Counted from the stretch's first letter, positions 17,484-25,623 are shown. The stretch: 25,676 nucleotides of DNA from TCS55 sp964343505 (GCA_964343505.1 CAYFJU010000044.1:1-25676), one strand, 5' to 3'. A program made the numbers and translations. Notes: a model not told the origin generated them from the sequence alone.

Positions 17484-18311
17484 TTAGCTCTTCGGTACGA
17501 AGAGCTGAATGGTAACCGTTTTATCGACGGCAGAGAGAGAAATCCGGACCGGATTTGAGGAGGCCTCAAATGAGTTTAGGTTGGATCCATTCAAGTAGAG
17601 GTTTAAGCCTCTTGTGTGTTTAAACAAAACATCAATCGTCTGACTGAACTCATAAAGGCGGTTATCGCCTGAGGGAATCACATCTTCATGGGGAGGAAGA
17701 ATGTCTGTTTTGATACGGTACCACACCCGTTCTGCCGTGGCCAGTTTGAGTATGTAGGGCGGTTCCGCTTCCAAAATTTGAACCGATTCGGTTAAAACAT
17801 CAAAATTGTTCTGCAAGTCCTGTTCGGTAAGGGCACCTTCTTCTAAAAATTCACTGGGATATTCAAAGGGCGCCTTGGCGGCTTCTTCCGCATTAATGAC
17901 ACGAATGATGTAAATGGCAAAAATCAGGATACCCACCAGGATGACCCCTTTAATCATATCCGTGCGCATATTTTTAGCTGAACGGGTCTGGGATAAGGCG
18001 GCCTTGTCCTCCTCACTCAAAGGGGTTTTTTCTTCCTGCTGGGGCGGTTCCTCTTTTTTGGGTTTCGGAGTTGATGACTTATTTCCCAAAAAGTTTTCCA
18101 GATTGTTGAGTGCTTCTTCCGGTTCGGCGCCTATTTCCGTGGCATAAGCGCGAATAAATAAACGGATATAGGTGTGAGGCAGCAGGTCAAAGCGCCCATT
18201 CTCTATGGCTTGGAGGTAATTAAGATTTATCTTGGTTCGGTTATGAATTTCCTCAAGATCAATACCTTGCTGCTCGCGGAGTGCTTTTAATTCTTTATAA
18301 AACTCAGACAT
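17484..18311 (-). CDS. RodZ-like protein: N-terminal helix-turn-helix, one membrane span, DUF4115-type C-terminus
   Basis: The 275-residue product has the RodZ architecture. An N-terminal HTH_25-type domain covers about 5-70 (LKALREQQGIDLEEIHNRTKI, YLQAIENGRFDLLP, YIRLFIRAYA). An acidic, proline-rich cytoplasmic linker covers 78-115, a single membrane helix about 119-139, and a periplasmic beta domain about 190-275 (VWYRIKT...FKHTRGLNLYLNG) resembles the RodZ C-terminal domain. RodZ couples MreB to the cell envelope and shape; no mreB is in this window. It lies 52 bases after the small lipoprotein gene and about 145 bases before mraZ. No Shine-Dalgarno is visible before ATG 18311. The last codons and stop lie in a perfect hairpin. 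Confidence 0.85.
   Translation of the reverse strand: MSEFYKELKALREQQGIDLEEIHNRTKINLNYLQAIENGRFDLLPHTYIRLFIRAYATEIGAEPEEALNNLENFLGNKSSTPKPKKEEPPQQEEKTPLSEEDKAALSQTRSAKNMRTDMIKGVILVGILIFAIYIIRVINAEEAAKAPFEYPSEFLEEGALTEQDLQNNFDVLTESVQILEAEPPYILKLATAERVWYRIKTDILPPHEDVIPSGDNRLYEFSQTIDVLFKHTRGLNLYLNGSNLNSFEASSNPVRISLSAVDKTVTIQLFVPKS
17486..17506. other. Perfect 9-bp hairpin spanning the rodZ-like stop codon
   Basis: AGCTCTTCG (17486-17494) and CGAAGAGCT (17498-17506) are exact reverse complements around a 3-base loop. It encodes the last residues of the RodZ-like protein and touches its TAA. On the minus strand it is followed by a C-rich and then mixed stretch, not a T run, so it is not a standard intrinsic terminator. 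It may be a transcript-end stabiliser or attenuator. Confidence 0.55.
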
Positions 18312-18363
18312 AAGGGGGAAAAGTTACACGCAGGTTTCCCTTCGGAAAAACCCTTTTTATCGG

Positions 18364-18723
18364 TTAATTCACATCTTGCCAGTCGAAATCAAACTGAAGT
18401 GTCTCATAGGCCTCATGTGTTGTAATATTTGTAAACACAACCATGTCCGAAGCTTTTTCATTCGGAAATATTTTTTCACCGCTTTTGAAATAGGCCAGTT
18501 TACGGTCTATGATACTGGTCTTCGATTTTGCAATCACATCACAGCGCACGTTGAAGGCCGCACCGGAACCCACGTTCTGGATCAGGACAGTGATAGAAGG
18601 AGCGTTATAGTCCGTCATCCCCTTGATGGTCTGGATGACTTCAAAGTCGGCATAATCACCTTTGCTCTCCTTTTGGCAGCCAAGGCATAGCAGCAGGAAG
18701 AAAAGAAAAACAATTCTTTTCAT
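18364..18723 (-). CDS. Small predicted lipoprotein, possible FxLYD-like domain
   Basis: I do not recognise a named family with confidence. The 119-residue product has a hydrophobic signal with a lipobox-like end, LLLCLGC, giving Cys16 as the lipidated residue (the -3 position is Cys rather than the usual Leu). The mature part (about 25-119) is predicted beta-rich, with TVLIQNVGSGAAFNVRCDV and a later FKSGEKIFPNEKASDM stretch. These resemble the spacing of FxLYD domains (a short immunoglobulin-like fold), but that is a pattern judgement. It overlaps maf as TAATG and is therefore probably cotranscribed with maf and the C25 protease. Function unknown. Confidence 0.8.
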   Translation of the reverse strand: MKRIVFLFFLLLCLGCQKESKGDYADFEVIQTIKGMTDYNAPSITVLIQNVGSGAAFNVRCDVIAKSKTSIIDRKLAYFKSGEKIFPNEKASDMVVFTNITTHEAYETLQFDFDWQDVN

Positions 18724-19310
18724 TATTTTGTCCCCAACAGGGTAGAGAAATGGTCATAAAACCGGGACAAAGGAAAGCCCATTACATTATAAAAACAGCC
18801 TTCGATGCGTTTTACGCAAACAGAAAACCAATCCTGGATGCCATAACTTCCTGCTTTATCAAAAGGATGATAAGTGTCAATATAATAGTTGATAACATTA
18901 TCACCTAAAGTATTAAATGTAACATTTGTTTTTTCGTAAAAGGTGTCGTTTACACCTTGATCCAGATGTTGAAGTGAAACGCCGGTATAGACTTGGTGGG
19001 TATTCCCGGATAATTGTTTCAGCATCCCGAAACTGTCCTCACGGTCCTTGGGTTTGCCTAAAATATGTGAATCAAAAACCACCACCGTATCCGCACCAAT
19101 CACCCATTTATCCGGATGGGTTTGGGCCACGTCATTCGCTTTCTCTCTGGCATAGTGTTCCACAAATTCAGGTGGAGATAGGTCAATAGAAAAATCCTCA
19201 TGGACCTGGCTTGGTATTACCTCAAAATCCAAATCGATTTGCTCTAATAGTTGCTTCCGCCGGGGTGAACCTGAAGCAAGAATGATTGGATAGTTATTCA
19301 TGTGTTTCAT
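18723..19310 (-). CDS. maf: Maf family nucleotide pyrophosphatase (YhdE-like dTTP/UTP pyrophosphatase)
   Basis: Cytoplasmic nucleoside triphosphate pyrophosphatase that hydrolyses non-canonical or excess pyrimidine nucleotides to monophosphates. The 195-residue protein begins near ILASGSPRRKQLLEQ, the Maf nucleotide-binding signature. AREKAND, GADTVVVFD with the catalytic Asp, LGKPKD, LSGNTHQVYTG and FDKAGSYGIQ follow in order. The pattern fits the YhdE branch better than the YceF (m7GTP) branch. Maf proteins have been linked to septum inhibition, which suits a place near the dcw genes. The ATG at 19310 overlaps the C25 protease stop (ATGA); an ATG nine bases later is possible. Confidence 0.95.
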   Translation of the reverse strand: MKHMNNYPIILASGSPRRKQLLEQIDLDFEVIPSQVHEDFSIDLSPPEFVEHYAREKANDVAQTHPDKWVIGADTVVVFDSHILGKPKDREDSFGMLKQLSGNTHQVYTGVSLQHLDQGVNDTFYEKTNVTFNTLGDNVINYYIDTYHPFDKAGSYGIQDWFSVCVKRIEGCFYNVMGFPLSRFYDHFSTLLGTK

Positions 19311-22300
19311 CGAAATACCGCCAGCCGGCCGATATGATTAATTTTTTGGGTGTCATCAGCGGCTGTCATTTTATATAAATATACACCATTAGCGAGCAAA
19401 CTGCCGTATTCATCACGACCATCCCATGGAATCCTGTGGTAGCCAAGGGAAAAATAATTGGATGGAATTGACTTAATCCGCCGGCCTTCAAGGGTATATA
19501 TATCTACCGAGACCTGCGCATCCGTGGTGAGCTCAAATGTGAATTGTGTTTCATGGGCAAATGGGTTGGGAAAATTAAAGGCATGAAGGAGCGCTAATTT
19601 TTTAGATTTCAGGAGGGTAAGGTCAATCCGGGCTTCCGTAGGATTATTGGCATTATCCCATGCGCTTACAGCAAGAGAAAGTTGATCCTGCTCCGTGGGA
19701 ATCTTGTATTGGATCGTGCCTGTATTTAAACTGTTCACATCATAAATGAACTGGTCAATCGCTAAAGATTTATCCTCTGTCTCAGGATTGATCAAATAGA
19801 GTTCGTGTCCTTTTTCTCCCGTGAGGTTAATGCCCAGGGGATCGGACAATCGAATGACCAATTTTTCTTCCACAGACAGGTGGTCTCCATTCCTCAGCAT
19901 CCGCCCCGATTCTGTTTCGAATGTGACAATGGGTCCTTCTGTATCATTGGAAGGCGCGCCCAGGGTGAGATAAATATTTGAAACAGCGCCAATGGCCTCA
20001 TCTTTATTTGGAGAGGCTATGGAAAACCGAATCCTGGCCGGTTTATCCGAATAGGTAATATCCTTCGGCACCCTGAATTGAGGAGAAAGTAAACTATTCT
20101 CAAAGGTGAATGCGCCCCGGAATAAAGTGGGGCCATTTTGTAAATAGGTGATTTCTTCCGGCCTGGAAGCAAAATTGAACTCTTTTGTAATGGGCTTGGG
20201 CCCGTCTTCAAAAACCAAGTATCCTTCTCCTGAACTAAATGGACTCGTTCCAGAAAGAGTACCTACGTCAAGAGTGGCTAAGGTATCCGGCGTGACAGTG
20301 CCGTCCGTAACCAGATTGGCGGGGATGGGCAGTTTCATGGATGGATCCCCGAAAAGGTGAAATAGTTCACCATCTGATCCACCCGTTTTTACCGATTGAA
20401 GGACTTCACCCAAGGTGGCATCCGTAATTCCACCGTCGGGGAAGAAAGCGGAAAAGACTTTCTCCAGGTAGTGAATATTGCTGGATACCGTAATCCCCCG
20501 CGTGGTGGTGACAATGGCAGCAGCAGCGTCCATGGGTGTGCGGATGAGTTCTTCCGCAAATGATTCTCTGCCTATGGCGTCAAAATGTCCCCAATTGCAG
20601 GTACCGGCAATCCACAGGGGTAGTTTCATTTCCGCATCCATGAATTCAATATCATTACGATTTTCATTGATAATGAGGAGTTTTTCTTGGGCCCATTGGG
20701 TGGGGTTCCCATGACCGATAAAATTGATGATGGCCGTTCCTGCGGAAATTTGGTCGAATAGGGCCTGGGTGGCATCGGGTTTAATCACCCCAAAAGCAGA
20801 GCCGTCGCTCACCTCCGGATAATCCACCATGTAGAGTTTTTTTACTTCCATAAATCCGGGGATGGATTTGGCGAGCCTTTCGGAATTCCGGGTATGACTC
20901 TTGCCTACGGATAATTCGTAGGACTCCCGTTCGGGGCGGGCAGGGTCATCGGCAACAAGGGTGATTCGCTGTTTCCATAACCCCGGGGGCATGCCTGTTT
21001 CAAATGCAATAATCTTTTCTACAAAAGCAGTGACTTCTTCAGAGGTTCGTGCCGGGTAACGACCTAAGGCCATTTCGGGGATAATACCGTTAAAGGCGGC
21101 GAGGCGGTCATCGGTGGCGTGGGAATAAACGGTGCCCACTTCAATCGTCGGCACAATATTATTGGACTCACCGGTAATATTCCGGTAATCATAATCGGCC
21201 TCTCCAAGAAACAGAACTGTGAAGGGCTTTTGGTTCCACTTCTCCTGGGTCCATTGGAGGAAATGGCGGATGGATACGGGATCCAGGTTTCCCCCGGAAA
21301 ATTCATCATAGATATCTTCCATGGAGGCATAGATGGTATTCCCCCGGTGGGTCATGAGGGGTTGAGCCGTATTTCGAAATGTTTCCGGACCGATGATAAT
21401 ATGGTTTCCACCGCTGAGATTGTCCCGCAGTTGGGTAAAAGATTTGGCCCCAACGAGGGATATATTTTCCACAGTCGGGAGGTCAGTAGGATTGAAAACG
21501 AAAAATCGCTGAAGGGTGTCAGCCGGAAGCGTGACCCGCATGAGTGTTTTATCATCCTCTGTTTTCACAACCACATTTTCCGGATTAGCCGGGATAGTGA
21601 TATTCCAGATTTTCAGATCTGTTCCGGTGATGTTGAAGGTCATATCATTGGCAGTCACCGATGAAAAGAATTGGAATGGCTCCGAATAAACCAGTCTACG
21701 GGTGTAGGCCAGATTAAGAAAATCAAACAAGGGTTCCGAGTTGGGGTTGTCGGAATTATTGGTGATTTGGAATGATTGATTGCCTGCAGTTAAAACACCG
21801 GCAGGGATTGAGAATCTGCCTGACTTTAAGCCTAAATTGGACCAGGAAATTGTTTTTAAATCCTGGGACCCAACAGTGATTTTGGCTTCGTGTTTGGTGT
21901 TTCCGTATTTTGTTTTGACAGACTCATTGCCGATCATACCGAAAGAACCGCTTGCGGTTGTAGAAGATACAGGATGTTTGAGTGCAACCTCTTGCGAAAA
22001 TTTACCCCCTTGGCGAATGGCGGAGTTCCCCCAGGCCAGGCCCGACTCATGGGGGTTGGTCTTGTCCGTTTCAAAATGGAGATAAGCCAGGCCGTAATCC
22101 ACGCTGAGTGGCCCTTCTGTTACGGTGTCCCCGGTTTCAATTCGTTTACCCCGCAGGGAAGAATCGTCCGGGATCAGCAGCCAATAAACGGTCTCGGTGA
22201 AATAAAGATTCTGATGCCATTCCACTTGAGCGATATTTTGGTCAAATCCGCTGGGACCCATTCCATAGAAAATGATATCATCCCCGTTGTCGAGGTTGCC

Positions 22301-23035
22301 GTCCGATTCACCATTTATATTGAGTGGAATTTCTACCATATTTTCTGGGATGGTCACAATTCCCGTGATTTTTTGGGTGAGGTCATAAGTCCTGTCCCGG
22401 CCGATGCCTGAACCAGTGAAGAGCATGAAACTACGGGGGTCCAATGATGCACCCGTGTTTAAGGTGGTTTGGATTTTTGCTGCGGAAATTTTCATCAAGT
22501 TGTCATTTTTCACCGTGAATTTGAGCCAGCGTCCCGCAGGGAATTTTTGAATTTTTGCGAGAGATGGTTTTTCGGGTTTAGTCCAGGCCTTGGCTGTTTC
22601 CCAGTTGATAATTTTAGGCTTTAACAGTTTATGTTGAAGGGGTGAAATTGGTAATGGTAATTTTTTTGAACCACCTAATTGAAGGGTAATTATTTGTTCC
22701 CCAATGAATCCCCTTGGCGTGACTGGGCTGATTTGGAGTGTGCCTGTATAAAGGCCATTCAATTTTTGACTGTTTATCCATTCGGTCTCCGCATGTTTTT
22801 TCTTTTTTAAGTCGAATGGTTCCATGTGTCCAATTTGTGTATTTATCTGGGGTAATTGTGAATCGGGTAAGCCGATTAATAAATGGATTGGGAGGAAGTC
22901 CTGTGACGATTCGGGATCGGAGGATACTTTGATGACCAGCCTTTCCGGTGTAGAGGAAAGGACGGCAAAGGATGTCTCTGCCGGCAGCATTGCTGACAGA
23001 CAAATCAGTATGAGGTAAATCTTAAGGGATCTCAT
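19307..23035 (-). CDS. porU: PorU-like peptidase C25 (gingipain family) with FlgD/type IX-like C-terminal domain
   Basis: A 1242-residue exported protein. A signal peptide covers about 1-24. A large beta-rich region to about 540 includes a segment typical of PorU-type proteins (GDDIIFYGMGPSGF). The C25 caspase-like domain runs from about 544 (HIIIGPETF) to about 900 (LFHLFGDPSMKLP). It contains the catalytic His775 in FIGHGN and Cys813 in AGTCNWGHFD, 38 residues apart as expected. From about 1145 (FNFPNPFAHETQF...NGVYLYKM) a FlgD-like or type IX sorting-type domain closes the protein. PorU of Porphyromonas removes C-terminal domains of type IX cargo and attaches it to the surface. That this is the sortase and not a cargo protease is inferred from the large size and N-terminal region. 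No other type IX gene is visible here. Confidence 0.8.
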   Translation of the reverse strand: MRSLKIYLILICLSAMLPAETSFAVLSSTPERLVIKVSSDPESSQDFLPIHLLIGLPDSQLPQINTQIGHMEPFDLKKKKHAETEWINSQKLNGLYTGTLQISPVTPRGFIGEQIITLQLGGSKKLPLPISPLQHKLLKPKIINWETAKAWTKPEKPSLAKIQKFPAGRWLKFTVKNDNLMKISAAKIQTTLNTGASLDPRSFMLFTGSGIGRDRTYDLTQKITGIVTIPENMVEIPLNINGESDGNLDNGDDIIFYGMGPSGFDQNIAQVEWHQNLYFTETVYWLLIPDDSSLRGKRIETGDTVTEGPLSVDYGLAYLHFETDKTNPHESGLAWGNSAIRQGGKFSQEVALKHPVSSTTASGSFGMIGNESVKTKYGNTKHEAKITVGSQDLKTISWSNLGLKSGRFSIPAGVLTAGNQSFQITNNSDNPNSEPLFDFLNLAYTRRLVYSEPFQFFSSVTANDMTFNITGTDLKIWNITIPANPENVVVKTEDDKTLMRVTLPADTLQRFFVFNPTDLPTVENISLVGAKSFTQLRDNLSGGNHIIIGPETFRNTAQPLMTHRGNTIYASMEDIYDEFSGGNLDPVSIRHFLQWTQEKWNQKPFTVLFLGEADYDYRNITGESNNIVPTIEVGTVYSHATDDRLAAFNGIIPEMALGRYPARTSEEVTAFVEKIIAFETGMPPGLWKQRITLVADDPARPERESYELSVGKSHTRNSERLAKSIPGFMEVKKLYMVDYPEVSDGSAFGVIKPDATQALFDQISAGTAIINFIGHGNPTQWAQEKLLIINENRNDIEFMDAEMKLPLWIAGTCNWGHFDAIGRESFAEELIRTPMDAAAAIVTTTRGITVSSNIHYLEKVFSAFFPDGGITDATLGEVLQSVKTGGSDGELFHLFGDPSMKLPIPANLVTDGTVTPDTLATLDVGTLSGTSPFSSGEGYLVFEDGPKPITKEFNFASRPEEITYLQNGPTLFRGAFTFENSLLSPQFRVPKDITYSDKPARIRFSIASPNKDEAIGAVSNIYLTLGAPSNDTEGPIVTFETESGRMLRNGDHLSVEEKLVIRLSDPLGINLTGEKGHELYLINPETEDKSLAIDQFIYDVNSLNTGTIQYKIPTEQDQLSLAVSAWDNANNPTEARIDLTLLKSKKLALLHAFNFPNPFAHETQFTFELTTDAQVSVDIYTLEGRRIKSIPSNYFSLGYHRIPWDGRDEYGSLLANGVYLYKMTAADDTQKINHIGRLAVFR

Positions 23036-23390
23036 GGGTAGAAAATTTACTGAGTTAAATTAAAAATCTATGCGGAAGATTTTGGAATTTTATCCATCAT
23101 TTATTGTTAGAAACCATTTTAGACAAGTCGCCCTTATTGCCTGCCGCTGTGGGCGGATATTTCGCCATGATTAAACCCATAAGAATTTATCGCAATTTAA
23201 TTGTTCCGGCATTACATTTGACCGAACAGAATTCAGGTTAATGGCGAAACTCACCCACAGATGCTTGAGCAAACTTGTTTGTGAAAAGTGGCTGTAGGGT
23301 GGAGTGGGGGTTGGAGGCGCGCTCCGCGCCGACAGACCCCAAACGACAAGGAGTTTCGCCATTGGGGGCGCGCAGAGCGCGGCCCCAATT
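23036..23390. repeat. Divergent intergenic region with inverted repeats and GC-rich hairpins
   Basis: No credible gene is seen in these 355 bases. The 9-mer TTTCGCCAT occurs at 23160-23168, inverted at 23241-23249, and again direct at 23354-23362. The last two extend to a perfect 13-bp inverted repeat (AATGGCGAAACTC at 23240-23252, mate at 23351-23363) enclosing 98 bases. Inside are a 6-bp GC hairpin with a 3-base loop (23316-23330) and a weak CAAAC/GTTTG pair near 23270. GC content rises sharply from about 23300. The short minus-strand reading frames across it are low-complexity by-products. It resembles a small non-coding repeat element rather than a plain promoter region. Confidence 0.5.
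23361..23389 (+). other. Strong GC-rich hairpin ending one base before a start codon
   Basis: Bases 23361-23373 pair with 23377-23389 with a single G-G mismatch and an AGA loop. The foot of the stem ends at 23389 and the ATG of the broken regulator is at 23391. Any ribosome binding site would be buried in the stem, and no Shine-Dalgarno sequence is otherwise visible. Confidence 0.6.
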
Positions 23391-25480
23391 ATGCCTATAA
23401 ACAAATATCTGGTTCGAGTCATTTTTATCCTCGCATGTTTTACCGCAGTTCACGGGGAGCAGGAACCGGAACGGCCAAAGGGTATTCGGTTCTTTAGTTT
23501 ATATAATGATACAATTCCCACATCATTACATCTCACCCCCGATCATGGAATATCTTTGGCGGGTCCCTTTACCCTTTCATTTGAATTCGCCATCTGGAAA
23601 ACTTCACCATTTGGTTTTATCGCCCATGGATGGGATGATAATGAGCGATTATTCATTCTGTCTTATAATGATTTCCAGCATCCCGATTCCAGTTATTTTG
23701 AATTATCCTTCGGAAAAGGCAGGGAGTCACTGACGATTGGCATACCTAAATCATATTTAATAGAGGACAACTGGCTGAAGGTTGAGTTGCGGTTTGACCC
23801 GGCACATGAAACTGTTACCATGAAAATTGATGGTCAAAATCAGGAGAGAAAAATGAATTTACCACAGGATGTAATACTTGGCCTCATTTTCGGGCATTAT
23901 CCCGCAACCAATGATACGCCCAATATGATTATCCGGGAGATTCATTTGAATGGATCATCGAATAAGTACTGGCCCTTGAATAGAGGATATGGTAATGCGG
24001 ATTTCGAAATAACCTCTAAGGACAAAGGCGAATTAACCAGTGGGGAATGGCTCATGGAAAACCATTATCGCTGGAAAACGTCCTTTCAGCGCGCTTTTCA
24101 AATTGACCCGGACTTTGAATATTTTTCTTCAGGCAATGCCTTTATTTTGACTTACGGCGATTCCCTCATGGTCCTCGATGCAAATACCAGGGAAAGTGAA
24201 TTAACAACAATGCCGAGTGCATTGGACGACCAATTTGACATGGTTGATGATCCTTTTAAAAAAACATTACGGGGATTTTTTGGCGGCGGTGAAGGACCTG
24301 TGGTGGAGTGGAATCCTAAAATTAGGCAATGGATTATGGATAAACCATTAAGCAGCAAAGAGAACTATCATGGGTCCGGTAAAATTATTGATCCCCGAAA
24401 CGGGAATTTTTACACCATTGGCGGATACGGTCATTATCGTGTAAAGAATCATGTATTAAAGTACAATGAAGCACAGTTGAAATGGGATACCTTGACCGTT
24501 CAAATCCTGAGTGATGATGCCTTCAATCCCCGGTAGGTATTATCTATATAATGGGATGAAAAACGGAATGGTGCTCTCCTTTTTTTGGGGTGGGGGAATG
24601 AATCGGGGGATCAACAAAGGGGGTTTGAAACCTATTACGATGTTTGGCTGTTTTCACCCGACGAATTAACCATGGAAAAAATTTGGGAATGGGATGTACC
24701 AGACGGGAAATTTCAAAATTTTACTCCATTGGCCCTGCCGGATAAAAATGAATTTTTTTTCATAGTGAGGAAAGCGAACCAAAAAGATTCACCCCATTTT
24801 TTTTTCGGGGGACAATCGGTGTTCGGGCATTCGAACATATTCGAACCTTAGGGTTGGGCCGTTCCAACCCAACCTTTCTGTTTTATTTAAAAAAAACCAA
24901 TCAATTGGCCTGTGTTTATATGCGTAATGAAGAGGAATCTCATCCGGAAATTCGAATTTTAACCATTTCATTACCGGTGATCAACCTGAATCAGCTCATG
25001 GATGAAAACCTTGATGAGGCCGGGGATTTAAAATGGGTGATCGGGTTGTTCTTATTGGTCTGTGCCGGTATTGGATATGGGGTGGTTGCCCATCAAAAAA
25101 AGAAGTCTGGATTGTCTGACGCTCACCTTGCATCGTCGAAAATAAAATCAAACAAGAACGGTATTTTAACTGAAGGGGTTACCCTTCAATTCGCAGATGA
25201 ATTGATCATATGGGTTGATGGTCGAATCCTTGATTTAGATGGGGTTGACCGCCATCAACAAATTGCTGAATTGCTTGCCTTGGTAGCCCAATCGCCGGAT
25301 CATAAAATGACTCATGCAGACATTCATCAATCCCTCTGACCCCTGGTGCAGGATGAAAGTTTTGTAAATAGTTTGAATGTAACCCTGAGCGCTCTCAGGA
25401 AAATAATCTCCCCTTACGAAAAGGAGATCATTCACCAGAACAAAATGGTGGCGTTTGGGGAAGGGATTAAAGTCATTTAG
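23391..25480 (+). pseudogene. Broken gene for a LamG/kelch membrane regulator with C-terminal winged-helix domain
   Basis: The first open segment begins at ATG 23391 with a signal-peptide-like stretch (LVRVIFILACFTAV), not at the upstream frame end 23304. It encodes a LamG-like region (about FTLSFEFAIWKT to MKIDGQ) and the start of a kelch-type propeller (FGGGEGPVVEWN, YTIGGYGHYRVKN), and stops at 24536. The sense then continues in other frames: a GGTA duplication at 24532-24539, an indel in the T run 24580-24586, an indel in the T run 24797-24805, and an in-frame TGA at 25337-25339. The rest encodes a membrane helix (WVIGLFLLVCAGIGYGVVAH) and a winged-helix-like end (NSLNVTLSALRKII) to TAG at 25478. 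Intact relatives would be about 690 residues and are probably membrane-bound regulators. Two T-run shifts alone could be sequencing error, but the duplication and the nonsense codon make true decay likelier. Confidence 0.75.
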
Positions 25481-25491
25481 GTAATTGGATT

Positions 25492-25517
25492 GCGACGATG
25501 AGTTCACGAATCGTTGC
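25492..25517. other. Hairpin after the broken regulator, no T tract
   Basis: GCGACGAT (25492-25499) pairs with ATCGTTGC (25510-25517) with one G-T pair and a 10-base loop. It lies 12 bases after the final stop of the broken gene. No T run follows, so a terminator role is uncertain. The sequence from 25518 to 25570 shows nothing else I can support. Confidence 0.3.
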
Positions 25518-25571
25518 GGGACGTTCGCTTAGAAATCATTCAATAAACTCAATATCAATAGTAAATATTTA

Positions 25572-25590
25572 ACTTTAACATGGTTAAAGT
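25572..25590. promoter_or_regulatory. Operator-like dyad ACTTTAAC-3-GTTAAAGT
   Basis: Two perfect 8-base arms (25572-25579 and 25583-25590) surround ATG. The dyad is AT-rich and lies just upstream of a candidate promoter, the position of an activator or repressor site. It could also be chance in AT-rich DNA. Confidence 0.35.
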
Positions 25591-25614
25591 GAAAGTATAG
25601 TTTAAAAATAACCA

Positions 25615-25623
25615 TGCTATAAT
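25615..25623 (+). promoter_or_regulatory. Extended -10 promoter candidate
   Basis: TGCTATAAT gives a TG extension and a perfect TATAAT (25618-25623). No good -35 is visible at 17 bases, which is tolerated with an extended -10. It points to the right, where the window ends with an ATG at 25674-25676 that may begin the next gene. Confidence 0.4.

Noticed and set aside
23304..23390. Extended 29-codon N-terminus for the LamG/kelch gene
   Set aside because: These codons come from the GC-rich hairpin region; ATG at 23391 leads directly into a signal-peptide-like sequence.
23171..23453. Two minus-strand reading frames of 71 and 83 codons
   Set aside because: They cross the GC-rich hairpins and inverted repeat, lack a ribosome binding site and domains, and overlap the signal-peptide start of the + strand gene; likely products of the repeat.
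24536..24854. Programmed frameshifting in the kelch gene
   Set aside because: Three separate shifts plus a nonsense codon in one gene are better explained by decay; no conserved slippery site with a downstream structure was seen.
25337..25339. TGA read as an amino acid (recoding or alternative code)
   Set aside because: TGA is used as the normal stop in many dcw genes here (for example the TGATG junctions), and the same gene carries three frame changes.
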